Source: Bacteroidia bacterium
Lineage (GTDB): Bacteria > Bacteroidota > Bacteroidia > B-17B0 > Aurantibacillaceae
Direction: 5' to 3'
DNA: 64,000 nucleotides
Assembly (NCBI GenBank): GCA_016787705.1
Contig: JAEUTP010000027.1
Coordinates: 310,001-374,000, forward strand
This document shows positions 42,566-53,100 of the stretch, piece by piece. Every line of letters begins with the position of its first letter. The first letter of the stretch is position 1. The notes beneath the pieces are model-generated. The model made no database searches. It was not told where the DNA came from and saw only the letters and a list, made by a program, of their open reading frames with translations. The translations under genes were made by a program, and so were the position numbers.

Positions 42566-44452
42566 ATGACATTAAATATTAAAAAGTATATCTGTTTGCT
42601 GTTTTGCTTTTGTCTTTTCTTTTATGGTAAATCACAAGTGATTTATAATGCATACGCACAGGTTACTGCAATTACAGGCTCTTCTGTTTTAACAATAGCA
42701 AACGTTAACCAGGTAAATCATACTTTTAATGCTAATGAGTTTGTTATTGTTATGCAAATGCAAGATAATGTAATTGGAACAAACACAACCAATATTTCTA
42801 CTTTTGGCGATCTTGGCAGTATACAAAATGCAGGCAGGTATGAGGTAGCCAGGATATCTGCCATTACTGCTACAAGCATGACTCTAACAACAACCCTGGC
42901 AAATACATATAATGTTGGTGCTAATGCTTCAGTGCAGGTTATATCCTTCAGGAAATTAAGTGCGGCAGCATTTACAACAACTAATAATATTACCGGCCTT
43001 GCCTGGAATGGCACGGTTGGCGGTGTTATAGCATTAGAAGTTGGTACAGTTTTAACATTAGCGCATAGTATTTCAGCTAACGGTTTGGGCTTTACCGGCG
43101 GTGCGATGAACACTCCTCAATTTGCAGCAACTTCTTGCGATCCAAATTATATTTCTGCTATTGGCAATAGATGGGCAGGAAAAGGAGAAGGTATTTACAA
43201 AAACACAACTGCCGCGTGGACAGGTGCGCGTGGAAAAATTTTAACCGGTGGCGGTGGTGGTAACGATGAAAATTCAGGCGGCGGCGGCGGCGGCAATTAT
43301 ACCGCAGGAGGAATGGGGGGACCCGGTTATACAGGCGGTGCTTCAGGATGTTCTCCTTCAGTTGGAGGTTTAGGTGGACTTTCTTTAAATTCAGTTATCT
43401 CATCTAACCGCATTTTTATGGGCGGTGGTGGCGGTAGCGGACATGCCAATAACAGTGTTGGTACAGTTGGCGGCGCCGGCGGAGGGATTATTTTATTAAA
43501 AACAGGCACTTTAACAACAACAGGCACATGTGCCGGTATTTCAATAACTGCAAATGGTGTTTCAGCCAATAACGCCGGTAACGATGGTGCAGGCGGTGGA
43601 GGGGCTGCGGGCTCAATTGTAATGCAGGTAAATTCATATAGCGTTAATAGTACCTGTACATTAAACATCACATCAAGTGGTGGTAATGGTGGTAGTGCCG
43701 TTACGGGAGCAACACACTCAGGCGGCGGCGGCGGCGGGCAAGGAGCAATTATTTTTTCATCAACGCAGCCAACGATAAATATTAACGCTGTAACTACAGC
43801 GGGCACAGGTGGTACAAGCTGCACAGGTTGTGCCACTTCTGTAAACGCAACTTCCGGAGGCGGAACTAATAATGCCGGAATTATAAGCAATACAACAACA
43901 CCTTTGCCAATTGAGTTATTAAAGTTTACAGCAAACGAAATTAACGAAAGTGTATTTTTAAATTGGACTACATTAAACGAAAAAAATACCGGTTATTTTG
44001 TAGTTGAAAAAAGTGTAGATGCAAGAAGCTGGGAAAATGTTGCCCGCGTTACAGCTGCCGGAAATAGTGTTGTGAGATTAAATTATAAAGCAATTGACGA
44101 AAAGCCGTACAAAGGCATTTCGTACTACAGGCTAAAAACGGTTGATAAGGATGCAACAATGCACTACTCTGATATTTTAGTGTTTGACAAGTTAAATGAG
44201 AATCCTTATTCAATTTATCCAAACCCTTCGGATGGAAAACTTAACCTTAAGATAAGAACTTTCTCAGGCTCAGAACCAATACACATAATTATTTATGATG
44301 CTTTAGGAAAAATCGTTTTTGAAAAGATTATACAAATAGAAGATGGTAAATACGATTATGATTTTATTACGTTGTTAAAAGATGGCGTTTATACTATAAG
44401 ACTATATAATAATTCAGGAACTTATAATAATAAGATTATTATTAATAATTAA
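42566..44452 (+). CDS. Glycine-rich T9SS-exported surface protein
   Basis: This encodes 628 residues. A signal peptide (YICLLFCFCLFFYGKSQ) ends near residue 24. A long region at about 220-430 is extremely rich in glycine (GGGGGNDENSGGGGGG, SGGGGGGQGAIIFSS), which may form a flexible or stacked structure. The C-terminal 90 residues are the T9SS sorting signal (YSIYPNPSDGKLNLKIRTFS and DGVYTIRLYNNSG). It is likely exported and anchored at the cell surface. No enzyme motif was seen. The 180-bp upstream gap holds the ATPase repeats, then AT-rich promoter-like sequence. Confidence 0.88.
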   Translation: MTLNIKKYICLLFCFCLFFYGKSQVIYNAYAQVTAITGSSVLTIANVNQVNHTFNANEFVIVMQMQDNVIGTNTTNISTFGDLGSIQNAGRYEVARISAITATSMTLTTTLANTYNVGANASVQVISFRKLSAAAFTTTNNITGLAWNGTVGGVIALEVGTVLTLAHSISANGLGFTGGAMNTPQFAATSCDPNYISAIGNRWAGKGEGIYKNTTAAWTGARGKILTGGGGGNDENSGGGGGGNYTAGGMGGPGYTGGASGCSPSVGGLGGLSLNSVISSNRIFMGGGGGSGHANNSVGTVGGAGGGIILLKTGTLTTTGTCAGISITANGVSANNAGNDGAGGGGAAGSIVMQVNSYSVNSTCTLNITSSGGNGGSAVTGATHSGGGGGGQGAIIFSSTQPTININAVTTAGTGGTSCTGCATSVNATSGGGTNNAGIISNTTTPLPIELLKFTANEINESVFLNWTTLNEKNTGYFVVEKSVDARSWENVARVTAAGNSVVRLNYKAIDEKPYKGISYYRLKTVDKDATMHYSDILVFDKLNENPYSIYPNPSDGKLNLKIRTFSGSEPIHIIIYDALGKIVFEKIIQIEDGKYDYDFITLLKDGVYTIRLYNNSGTYNNKIIINN

Positions 44453-44454
44453 TT

Positions 44455-45819
44455 TTATAGTTTAAGCTTTTTTGCAAGATCTGTAAAATCAACACCATCA
44501 AAATTACCGCTGCTCATCATCAACAAGACTTTGTTGTTCCATTCTTTTGCTTTTAAGTAATTAATTACATCTGCACTTTTTGTAAACACTTTCAGGTCCT
44601 TACGATTAAAGGCTGTATGAACTTGTTCTATGGTAATTTCTTTTAATTTTTTATGAGCAATGGTGTGAGGGTTAAAATAAACAATAGCTTCATCAGCAAG
44701 ATCCATTGAGCCTTTATATTCATTTAAAAAATCTTCATTAAGACTGCTAAACGTATGCAGTTCCATGCAAGCAACAATGTACCGATTAGTAAATTGTTTT
44801 TTTACAGCATCGGTTGTAGCTTTTAATTTAGAAGGTGAATGTGCAAAATCCTTATAAAAATTAAAGTTACTTTCTTTGTAAACTAATTCTAATCGTTTTG
44901 CCGCGCCCTTAAAGGATTGTATGGCTTCATAAAATTGTTTATCACTTAAGCCAATAGTATTACAAACCATTCTGGCTCCATTTAAATTCATTAAATTGTG
45001 GTTGCCAAATATTTGTAAAGGAAATTTTTGGTCATCAACTAACAAATAAGTTGTTCCATCTTTAATTTCATTTTTAGGAATCGAATAGGGTGCTTTTGTA
45101 ATATTTTTGTTCTCTGCATTTTTACAACAGATATCTAACACTTTATCTTCCGAGCAATAGATCAATGTGCCTTTCGATTCAATAAGATTTATAAATTTAG
45201 TGAATTGCTCTACATAAATCTCAAAGGTTGGAAACACATTTATATGATCCCAGGCAATACCACTTAAAATAGCAATATTAGGTTTATATAAGTGAAATTT
45301 AGGCCGGCGATCAATTGGTGAAGCTAAGTATTCATCACCTTCAATTACGGCGTATTTAGAACTGTTGGTTAAATTTACCATTGTATCAAATCCTGCCAAC
45401 TGTGCGCCCACTAAAAAATCAGTTTCAATTTTATGATAATGCATTACATGTAATATCATGGCTGTAATTGTTGTTTTGCCATGACTGCCACCAATTACAA
45501 TGCGTGTTTTGTTTTTTGTTGCTTCATAAATATATTCAGGATACGAGTATATTTTTAAGCCTAATTCTTTTGCGCGAATTAGTTCGGGGTTATCTGCTCT
45601 TGCATGCATGCCAAGAATAACTGCAGTAATATCGTTTGTTATTTTTTCAGGAAACCAACCTATTTTGGCAGGTAGTATTCTTGCTTTTGCCAGGCGGCTT
45701 TTGCTGGGCTCGTTTATTTCATCATCACTTCCGGTAACTTTAAACCCTTTTTCATGTAAGGCTAATGCCATATTGTGCATGGCGCTTCCGCCAATAGCAA
45801 TTAAGTGAACTTTTTCCAT
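44455..45819 (-). CDS. mpl: Murein peptide ligase
   Basis: This encodes 454 residues. The N-terminal Rossmann-like domain (LIAIGGSAMHNMALALHEKG, then GFKVTGSDDEI) and the ATP loop GGSHGKTT at 110-117 mark the Mur ligase family. The variant residues and IEGDEYLAS match Mpl (UDP-MurNAc:L-Ala-gamma-D-Glu-meso-Dap ligase), which recycles the murein tripeptide; MurC proper would be the main alternative. It is cytoplasmic. It converges with the glycine-rich protein gene after 2 bp and is divergent from kdsA. Confidence 0.88.
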   Translation of the reverse strand: MEKVHLIAIGGSAMHNMALALHEKGFKVTGSDDEINEPSKSRLAKARILPAKIGWFPEKITNDITAVILGMHARADNPELIRAKELGLKIYSYPEYIYEATKNKTRIVIGGSHGKTTITAMILHVMHYHKIETDFLVGAQLAGFDTMVNLTNSSKYAVIEGDEYLASPIDRRPKFHLYKPNIAILSGIAWDHINVFPTFEIYVEQFTKFINLIESKGTLIYCSEDKVLDICCKNAENKNITKAPYSIPKNEIKDGTTYLLVDDQKFPLQIFGNHNLMNLNGARMVCNTIGLSDKQFYEAIQSFKGAAKRLELVYKESNFNFYKDFAHSPSKLKATTDAVKKQFTNRYIVACMELHTFSSLNEDFLNEYKGSMDLADEAIVYFNPHTIAHKKLKEITIEQVHTAFNRKDLKVFTKSADVINYLKAKEWNNKVLLMMSSGNFDGVDFTDLAKKLKL

Positions 45820-45918
45820 AGTATAAAGAAAGTGTTTTGTGTTTGGAATTTTTATGACAAACTAACATTATTATGCACATAAAATTGTTTATCTTGCGTG
45901 TTAATTGAAAAACCAATT

Positions 45919-46752
45919 ATGAAAAAAAAAATAGTTAAAGTAGGAAATATAGAATGCGGTTCAAAAGAGTTGTTTTTGATCTCAGGACCTTGTGTTATTG
46001 AGGATGAAAGTATTATGATGAAAACTGCAGAAAAATTAAAGGAAGTTAGTGAGCGCTTGAAAATTAAAATTATTTATAAATCGAGTTTTTTAAAAGATAA
46101 TCGTAGCAGCTTAAAATATTATGATGGGCCCGGACTGGAAAAAGGAATGAAGATTCTTGCTAAAGTAAAAGAACAATTTGGTTTTCCGTTGTTAACAGAT
46201 ATTCATGAAAGTTACCAGGCAGCTATTGCAGGTGAAGTGTGCGATGTGTTGCAAATACCCGCCTATTTATGCATGCAAAGTTCTTTACTGGTAGCTGCTG
46301 CAAAAACCGGAAAAGTGGTAAATATTAAGCATGGTCAATTTTTAGCCCCGGATAATATGAAACATCCGTTGCAAAAATGTATTGATGCTGGAAACGATAA
46401 TGTAATTTTGACAGAACGTGGTTATGTTTTTGGATATAACGATCTGATCGTAGATCCCCGCAGTTTTTTTCATATGAATAACTTAGGTTACCCGGTTGTA
46501 TTTGACGTAACACATTGTGTGCGTAAATATGGGATACCAAGTGCAGATGCGAAAGGTGGAGCAAGAGAATTTTTACCTGTATTAAGCAGGGCAGGTGTGG
46601 CAAGCGGCATTGATGGCATGTTCATTGAAACGCATCCGGAACCGTCTACGGCTTTATGTGATGCGGCATCGCAATTGTGTGTTTATGATCTTGAAGAATT
46701 TTTAAAACCAATTATAGATATTCATAACGTAGTTAGAAAATACGATATGTAA
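45919..46752 (+). CDS. kdsA: 3-deoxy-8-phosphooctulonate synthase
   Basis: This encodes 277 residues from the ATG at 45919; the in-frame start at 45898 adds seven residues and is less likely. The enzyme condenses arabinose 5-phosphate with PEP to make KDO 8-phosphate for the lipopolysaccharide core. Key motifs are LISGPCVIEDE near 20-30, FLKDNRSS near 56-63, FGFPLLTDIHES near 87-98, and VFDVTHCVRKYG near 194-205. The Cys in THCVRK marks a metal-type variant. It supports an outer membrane with KDO-containing lipopolysaccharide, in line with the lptF/G and OstA-like genes. Confidence 0.93.
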   Translation: MKKKIVKVGNIECGSKELFLISGPCVIEDESIMMKTAEKLKEVSERLKIKIIYKSSFLKDNRSSLKYYDGPGLEKGMKILAKVKEQFGFPLLTDIHESYQAAIAGEVCDVLQIPAYLCMQSSLLVAAAKTGKVVNIKHGQFLAPDNMKHPLQKCIDAGNDNVILTERGYVFGYNDLIVDPRSFFHMNNLGYPVVFDVTHCVRKYGIPSADAKGGAREFLPVLSRAGVASGIDGMFIETHPEPSTALCDAASQLCVYDLEEFLKPIIDIHNVVRKYDM

Positions 46753-46763
46753 TTTTATCTTTT

Positions 46764-46805
46764 ATAAAACAGCCGCATAGTTTATTTTCTATGCGGCTGT
46801 TTTAT
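46764..46805. terminator. Bidirectional terminator between kdsA and a glycosyltransferase gene
   Basis: A 17-bp perfect stem (arms 46764-46780 and 46789-46805, core CAGCCGCATAG) with an 8-nt loop. A and T runs flank both sides, so it could terminate transcription from both strands. Confidence 0.85.
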
Positions 46806-47896
46806 TATGCTATATCAAAATAAAGCTGCTCCATTTCATTGAGATTTTTATTCCAACTGAATTTTTCGGTAATGCGTTTAAACGCATTGTTTGCCAGAAT
46901 ACTTCTTAATTCATAGTTCATTAAATATTTTTCCATTGCAATACCAATATCGAATGGTGAAGTTGAATGTGTAATCAATCCAATACTTTCATCAGGAATA
47001 AGGTCTTTAAATCCATCCACATTGCTTACTATTACTGGTATTTGGCAGGCCATGGCTTCTGCAACGCTAACGCCAAAACTTTCTATTTCTGAAACATTTA
47101 CCAAAACATCCATTGTGTTTAAGTATGATGGTATTTGATGGTGGGCAACAAAACCAATCATCTCAACATTGTTTTGTAATCCATAATAAGTTATTAATTC
47201 ATTTAAATTTTCTTTTTGACTTCCATCACCAATTATTTTTAACTTTAATGGAAGATCAGGATATCTTTTTACTAACGAATAAAAAGCAATGATTGTTTTA
47301 TCAATATTATATAAAGGTTCGAGGTTTTTTACAATACCAAAAACAAAATCATCATTTAATGAAACAGTATCATTAGCATAGAACAAGTTTAAATTTACGC
47401 CAAATGGAATAACATGAACTTGTTTTTTTGTGTATTGAGAAACTTCTTTTTTTAACACCGTAGAAGTTACACAAATTTTATTTGCCCTGAATAAAATAAA
47501 TTTAATTATCAGCTTATTCAAAAAATTCTTTTTTGGAAAATCCATAACATCACTGCCCCAGGCCGAAACGATAAAAGGTTTAAAAAAGGTTAGAGCACCT
47601 AACAGCCCGTAGCTTGACGCATAATGCGAATGTATAACTTGCGGTTTAAATTTATATATCTGGTAAAGTAGTTTTGGCCACAATAATAAATAAGCAAGTT
47701 TATTTAGTAATGTTGAGGAGGCTTTTGTTTGCCGTTTATTTAAGCAGGTAATATTTTTATTATTGGCAAACCAATCGCTATCCGAACTATTGAAAGAAAA
47801 GATACCAATAGTAAAATTATCATTTGCAAGACCTAGAACCCATTTTTGGGTATGGGTTGAATTAATATCGGCTAGTATTAAGATGCGTGGAGCCAT
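46805..47896 (-). CDS. Glycosyltransferase family 4
   Basis: This encodes 363 residues. The opening strand LILADINSTHTQKWVLGLAN and the middle HVIPFGVNLNLFY are typical of GT4. The C-terminal EIESFGVSVAEAMACQIPVI contains the E-x7-E motif of retaining enzymes. It is probably a cytoplasmic or peripheral inner-membrane enzyme that adds a hexose to a surface glycan. It is transcribed alone between kdsA (convergent) and the zinc-ribbon gene. Donor and acceptor cannot be told. Confidence 0.88.
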   Translation of the reverse strand: MAPRILILADINSTHTQKWVLGLANDNFTIGIFSFNSSDSDWFANNKNITCLNKRQTKASSTLLNKLAYLLLWPKLLYQIYKFKPQVIHSHYASSYGLLGALTFFKPFIVSAWGSDVMDFPKKNFLNKLIIKFILFRANKICVTSTVLKKEVSQYTKKQVHVIPFGVNLNLFYANDTVSLNDDFVFGIVKNLEPLYNIDKTIIAFYSLVKRYPDLPLKLKIIGDGSQKENLNELITYYGLQNNVEMIGFVAHHQIPSYLNTMDVLVNVSEIESFGVSVAEAMACQIPVIVSNVDGFKDLIPDESIGLITHSTSPFDIGIAMEKYLMNYELRSILANNAFKRITEKFSWNKNLNEMEQLYFDIA

Positions 47897-47972
47897 GGTA
47901 CATTTACTGGTTTTTTCAATTGGACTTCAAAGCTCTTGAAAAGTTTAACCGGTAAACAAAAATTAACAGAAA

Positions 47973-49085
47973 TTAGTTTTTGTTTCTGAAAAAGTAAATG
48001 ATCGTTCCTATCACAGCAACACAAGCAAGGCTAAAGAAGAAGATCTTCCAGGCGCTGTAAGGCCTTTCTCCCTGAACTTCGCCTGTGCGTGCATTTATTG
48101 TAAAGCGATAAACTTTATCGTTATACCTGTAAGCGCTTATCCATAGCGGTAATAAAATGTGTTTAAAAGAAATATCGTTGTATTGGGTATTGATAGAATC
48201 AATTCTTTGTGTATCACCACCTATATCAGAAGTTACAGCACTACGGATAATTGGTTGCATACGTTCTTTCGCTTCTTCAAAACCCGGTTTTAATTCTGTT
48301 TGATAACTTTCAGTTACAAAACCTGCAAGGTATTGATCATTATAACCAACTAATTCGGGCAGATCCCAGGGTTCAAGATCCTGCACTAATTTTTTTGGTA
48401 ATGAATGCGATGCGCAAACTAAAATATCATCAAATGCATTATGAACCGTGCCGCTTACCGAATACCAATTGGTATGACGTACCTGGCGGGTTTGGGTTTT
48501 TCCTTCACTGTCACGATAGGTTTCGGTAACATAATAATAAACACCGCGCTGTCCGGTGTAATTAGTGATGGTATTACTGTCGTATGTCCAGTAAGGCATA
48601 TAAACACCTTTTAATTTTTCTAAACTGTGTTGCGCATAAAGTTTTAGCTTACTTGGTGCAAACCAAAGGCCGCTAACCCATTTTACAAAACCTTCTTTGG
48701 CTTTATTTCGCTCTATTTTAAAAGGCAACAAATATTTAGGTTTAATGATAGAGCAGGTAGCCGCATTTTTTATAACAAGTGGTGTATCACAATACGGACA
48801 GCTGCTGGAAGTTACATTTGCTGGTAAAGTAGTTGAAGAACCGCAACTATCACACTTTACAGTGGAAATGGTTTGTTTTTCGGAGGAAGAAACATTTTGT
48901 TCTAAAAAACTATTATAATCATTTTCTGTGATCTCCGTTTTTTCGGTTTCTATTTTATTTTGAGTCTGGCAATAGCCACAGGTAAGGCTTTCTGTACCCG
49001 GTTTAAAACTTAAATTGGCACCACAGTTTTTACATTTAATTGTGCCTGCAGTATCTGCGGTTGGTTCAAAAGTTTGCTCGCTCAT
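47973..49085 (-). CDS. Zinc-ribbon membrane protein
   Basis: This encodes 370 residues. Two zinc-ribbon modules lie at the N-terminus: CKNCGANLSFKPG with SLTCGYCQTQ at about 18-41, and CDSCGSSTTLP with SSSCPYCDTP at about 78-102. A beta-rich central region follows (KGVYMPYWTYDSNTITNYTG), and the C-terminus holds one membrane segment (IFFFSLACVAVIGTIIYFF). The N-terminus is probably cytoplasmic. Family members are often mislabelled as helicase or replication proteins, but the role is unknown. It is separated by about 90 bp from the upstream DUF58 gene on the same strand. Confidence 0.82.
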   Translation of the reverse strand: MSEQTFEPTADTAGTIKCKNCGANLSFKPGTESLTCGYCQTQNKIETEKTEITENDYNSFLEQNVSSSEKQTISTVKCDSCGSSTTLPANVTSSSCPYCDTPLVIKNAATCSIIKPKYLLPFKIERNKAKEGFVKWVSGLWFAPSKLKLYAQHSLEKLKGVYMPYWTYDSNTITNYTGQRGVYYYVTETYRDSEGKTQTRQVRHTNWYSVSGTVHNAFDDILVCASHSLPKKLVQDLEPWDLPELVGYNDQYLAGFVTESYQTELKPGFEEAKERMQPIIRSAVTSDIGGDTQRIDSINTQYNDISFKHILLPLWISAYRYNDKVYRFTINARTGEVQGERPYSAWKIFFFSLACVAVIGTIIYFFRNKN

Positions 49086-49175
49086 TAGTAAGAATTTGAT
49101 TATTTAAATTAAAACAAATTAAATCAATATTTAAAATTTTTTTAAAAGATTGATAGTTTGAAATGAAATTGGTTT

Positions 49176-50084
49176 TTAAAGCATTTTATTTCTTTTCACA
49201 AGGTAAGTGTAAAGAATATTATCAAAGCCTTTGTTTATATCTGCTTCTACAAAATCTATCTTATATTGTCCGCATTTTAACTTTAACAGATCTTTATACT
49301 GATTAATTGATTGCTGATATTGTTCTTTGATCTGACTTGGATTTAATTTAATTTCTTCACCGCTTTCAAGATCGATAAAATGATAAGGTTTGTTTTCAAA
49401 CTCAAAATCAATTTCTTTAGCTTTATCAACTACATGAAATAAAACCACTTCGTGTTTTCGGTATTTTAAATGTTGTAAAGCAGAAAATAATTCTTCGTTT
49501 TCTGAATTATCTTCAAACATATCGCTAAAAATTACTACTAAGGAACGTTGATGAATGATCTCTGCAATTTGATTTAGTGTTTTTGCTGCCGATGTGTTCT
49601 TACTTTCAGAGTTTTTATCTAAAACTTCTTCGAGTGTATTGTAAATTAATTTTTGATGCGATGGACTGCCTTTTGGAGCAAAGTGTTTTACAATATCATT
49701 TTCAAACAAAGTTAAGCCAAATGCATCGCGCTGTTGTTTCAATAATTCACAAAGAGCAGCTGCGGCATGAACACTGAAATTAAGTTTGTTATTTTCTGAA
49801 TCTTTTGGAAATTGCATACTTGCCGAAACGTCCAAAACAATCTGGCAACGAAGGTTGGTTTCTTCCTCATAACGTTTTACAAAAAGTTTGTTAGATCGCG
49901 CAAACAACTTCCAGTCAATATGCCTTGTGCTTTCACCTGTGTTGTATAGCCGATGCTCTGCAAACTCAACCGAAAAGCCATGAAAAGGGCTTTTATGCAT
50001 ACCCGTAATAAACCCTTCAACTACCTTTTTTGCAAAAAGTTCAAGTTTCTTAAAAGGCTCTATTTTCAGGCGGTTTATTGGCAT
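49176..50084 (-). CDS. DUF58 domain protein (vWA-like)
   Basis: This encodes 302 residues. The core GMHKSPFHGFSVEFAEHRLY, then IDWKLFARSNKLFVKRYEEE and IVLDVSASMQFPKD, shows the DUF58 motif with a D-x-S-x-S metal-ion site as in vWA domains. Such genes normally lie beside a MoxR-type ATPase that helps metal insertion into partner proteins; no MoxR gene is next to it here, only the zinc-ribbon gene. It appears cytoplasmic. Function is likely chaperone-like. Confidence 0.88.
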   Translation of the reverse strand: MPINRLKIEPFKKLELFAKKVVEGFITGMHKSPFHGFSVEFAEHRLYNTGESTRHIDWKLFARSNKLFVKRYEEETNLRCQIVLDVSASMQFPKDSENNKLNFSVHAAAALCELLKQQRDAFGLTLFENDIVKHFAPKGSPSHQKLIYNTLEEVLDKNSESKNTSAAKTLNQIAEIIHQRSLVVIFSDMFEDNSENEELFSALQHLKYRKHEVVLFHVVDKAKEIDFEFENKPYHFIDLESGEEIKLNPSQIKEQYQQSINQYKDLLKLKCGQYKIDFVEADINKGFDNILYTYLVKRNKML

Positions 50085-50184
50085 TGTTGTGTTGGTAAAT
50101 TTACCTTCATTTTTTTGTTAATTTATGTAAAATGTCAATTTTTTTTGTATATTCGTAAAATTAATAACTTTCAGAGGTGAGTCT

Positions 50185-53100
50185 ATGACAAAATATTTAC
50201 TTGTATTTGTTTTCTTTTTTATTTTTTTAATCAAGCCAAAGGCGCAAATAGACACGAGTTTTTGGTTTGTGGCCCCCGATATTTCGGCTACTTTAGGTCA
50301 ATCCCCTATTGAGCTTCATATTCAAACTTATTCTCAGGCTGCAACTGTTTATGTGAGACAGCCAGCTAACCTTACAACCGGGGTTAATACAACCCTTAAT
50401 ATTTCTGCCAATTCGTTGAATATTACAAATTTAACTGCTTCTCTTACTGCTGTTGAAAGCGCCCCTACAAATAGTGTTAGTAACAAAGGTATTTACATTA
50501 GCTCTAATTCCAATATTTCGGTTTACTATACGATTGGTTCTGGTGCCAGCAAGGAAATGATCAGCCTTAAAGGGCAAAAGGCAAAAGGCGTTGATTTTTA
50601 TACACCTTTTCCAAATTCTATTTTAACTAATAATTCACTTGGTGATGGTGGTGTTGGTTTTGATATCGTAGCTACTAACACTGGTGTTACTACAGTTTTA
50701 ATAACACCACGTGCCGCCTGCATTGGCAGGGCTAAGAACGTTACTTTTGCAGTACCGCTGAATTTTGGAGAGACTTTTTCGATGAGGGACAATAATGCTG
50801 TTAATCCAAGTGAACTGTCGGGTTCGATCGTTTCTTCAGATAAACCTATTGCTGTTACTATTAGTGGGCCCATAAGAACCGCTGCAACACTTTGTACGAA
50901 TTATTATGCCGATCAGATCACAACAAGTGATAATATTGGTAAACAGCACGTTATTGTTAAAGGGCAGGGAACATCTGACATGGCATATGTTTTGGCAACA
51001 CTAAATTCTACCAGCTTAACAATTACAACCAGTACCGGTACTATAAACTGGCTTATCAATACCGGTGAAACTTATTCGATAGATTGTTCAACAAATAATT
51101 TAACTTATATTGATACAGATAAACCCGTGTATGTAACACATGTTAGCGGTTATGGCTGCAAGCTAGCTGGTGCTCAGGTTACACCGGCTTATTGCGCAGG
51201 CTCATATACAACGGCTTTTACAAGGTTGAGCAGTGATTCATTGAATTTAAACATTGTTACCCGAAGTGGTTATCAAAATACCTTTACTCTTACCAGTAAC
51301 GCCGTAAATGTACCTATTTCTGCTTCCAGTTTTAGCGTAGTGCCCGGAAGCCCTAATCTTGTTGCTGCACGAATCTATTTTCCTGTAGCTTCTATTCCGG
51401 TAGGTTCGCATAACTTATTAAGAAATAAGAATGATCTTTTTGATCTTGGTATTCATAACGGAAGCTACAACAATGGAACCTCTTATGCTTATGGTTCTGA
51501 ATTTGGACAAGATGCATTTGTTTTTGCCAACACGGTACCAACAGCTACGATATGTTCGAACACAACGTTTACTTTAAATGGTTTAATTGGTGGTGGGCCA
51601 ATAACCGGGGTATGGAGTTTTAATGGATTTGGGTCTCTTTCAGCCGGACCAAACGCATTAACAAATAATGTTTACACCCCTAACCTTATCGACACATCGC
51701 TTGCTATCACACCAACACCAACTCCTCCGGTATCGGGTGGTTTGGTTAAATTTGTTTTAACTTCTACAGGCATTTGTCCGAACAAAAGCGACACTTTAAG
51801 ACTTTATGTAAAACAGCAACCAATTGTCACGGCAGGTTCAAACTCTATTATCTGCTCAAATAATCCAACAGTAAATTTAAGTGGAAATGTTTTCGGAGCA
51901 AGTACTTCAGGTGTATGGTCAGTATCAGCACCGGGCAGTGGTACTTTCGTGCCAAGTCTAACTACGTTTACTCCATCTTACTTACTGTCCAATGCAGATA
52001 CGGCTTTGAGCCAGCTGCAATTTGTGTTGACAAGTACCAATAACGGTATTTGTAATGCAGTATCCAATACAGTTAGTGTTGTTATTAACCATGCTCCAAT
52101 AGTCAAGGCCAGTCTTGTTAATCCAATAATACGATGTGCGAATAATTCAACTATAAGTTTAAATGGTGTTATTTCTGGTACAACAACCAATACCGGTCAA
52201 TGGACATCAAACGGAACTGGTATTTTTGTTCCCAATCAGTTTGCATTATTATGTCAGTATATACCGAGTTCGGCAGATATTGCCCTTGGTACAATAAAAT
52301 TAAAATTAACGAGTACGAATAACCAGCAGTGTAAAGCAGTTTCAGATAGTGTAAATGTGATATTTACACAGCCTGTTTCGGTAAGTGCCGGTGTAGATTT
52401 AAATACATGTAAAAATAACCCTGTAATACAGTTAAATGCAGTTATTACAGGAACTGCTTCTAATAGTGGTATTTGGTATGGAGGCGCTGGAACATTTACA
52501 GCAAGTAACACCGCGCTTACAACAACATATACCGGCACACCGGCCGAAGTTGCAGCCGGTTTTGTTATCTTAACATTCAGCACTACCAATAATGGAATTT
52601 GTTTAGGTGTTTCTGATCAGGTTAAAATTGATTTTCGCGATAAGCCTACTGCTAATTTTACAGTAAATACAGTATGTTTAAATCAAACTACTTTATTTAC
52701 AGATCAATCTATTAATACTTCTGGTATAGGTTCGTTAAATACATGGCAGTGGCAAATGGGCGATGGAGGAAGTTCCGCTGCGGTAAATCCAATTTACAAT
52801 TATACAACCGCGGGTACTTATACCGCACAATTAATAGTTAGCAATACGTTTAATTGTTACGATACAGTATACCGTCCGGTTACGGTTTATGCATTGCCAA
52901 CTGCCAGCTTTAGTGTTTCAAGAGCATGTACAGGCTCAGCGCAATTAATTGGCTTTGTTGACCAATCTACAATTTCGGCACCTGCTTCAATACCTTCAAC
53001 AGGTTATTATTGGGATTTTGGAGGCGTACCTCCATATTTTTCGTTTGCCGAAGATACATCAATAGTTTTCCCATCACAGGGTATTTTTAATATAACGCAT

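Noticed and set aside
42718..43113. A 131-residue open frame on the minus strand
   Set aside because: It overlaps the N-terminal part of the glycine-rich T9SS gene, and its composition is that of a complementary shadow.
43327..43890. A long proline-rich open frame on the minus strand
   Set aside because: It is the mirror of glycine codons in the glycine-rich gene on the plus strand, which has a signal peptide and a T9SS domain. The minus frame shows no motif.
44455..45819. Calling this gene murC
   Set aside because: The N-terminal variant and the gene's neighbours fit Mpl better. A tree with both families would be needed for a final decision.
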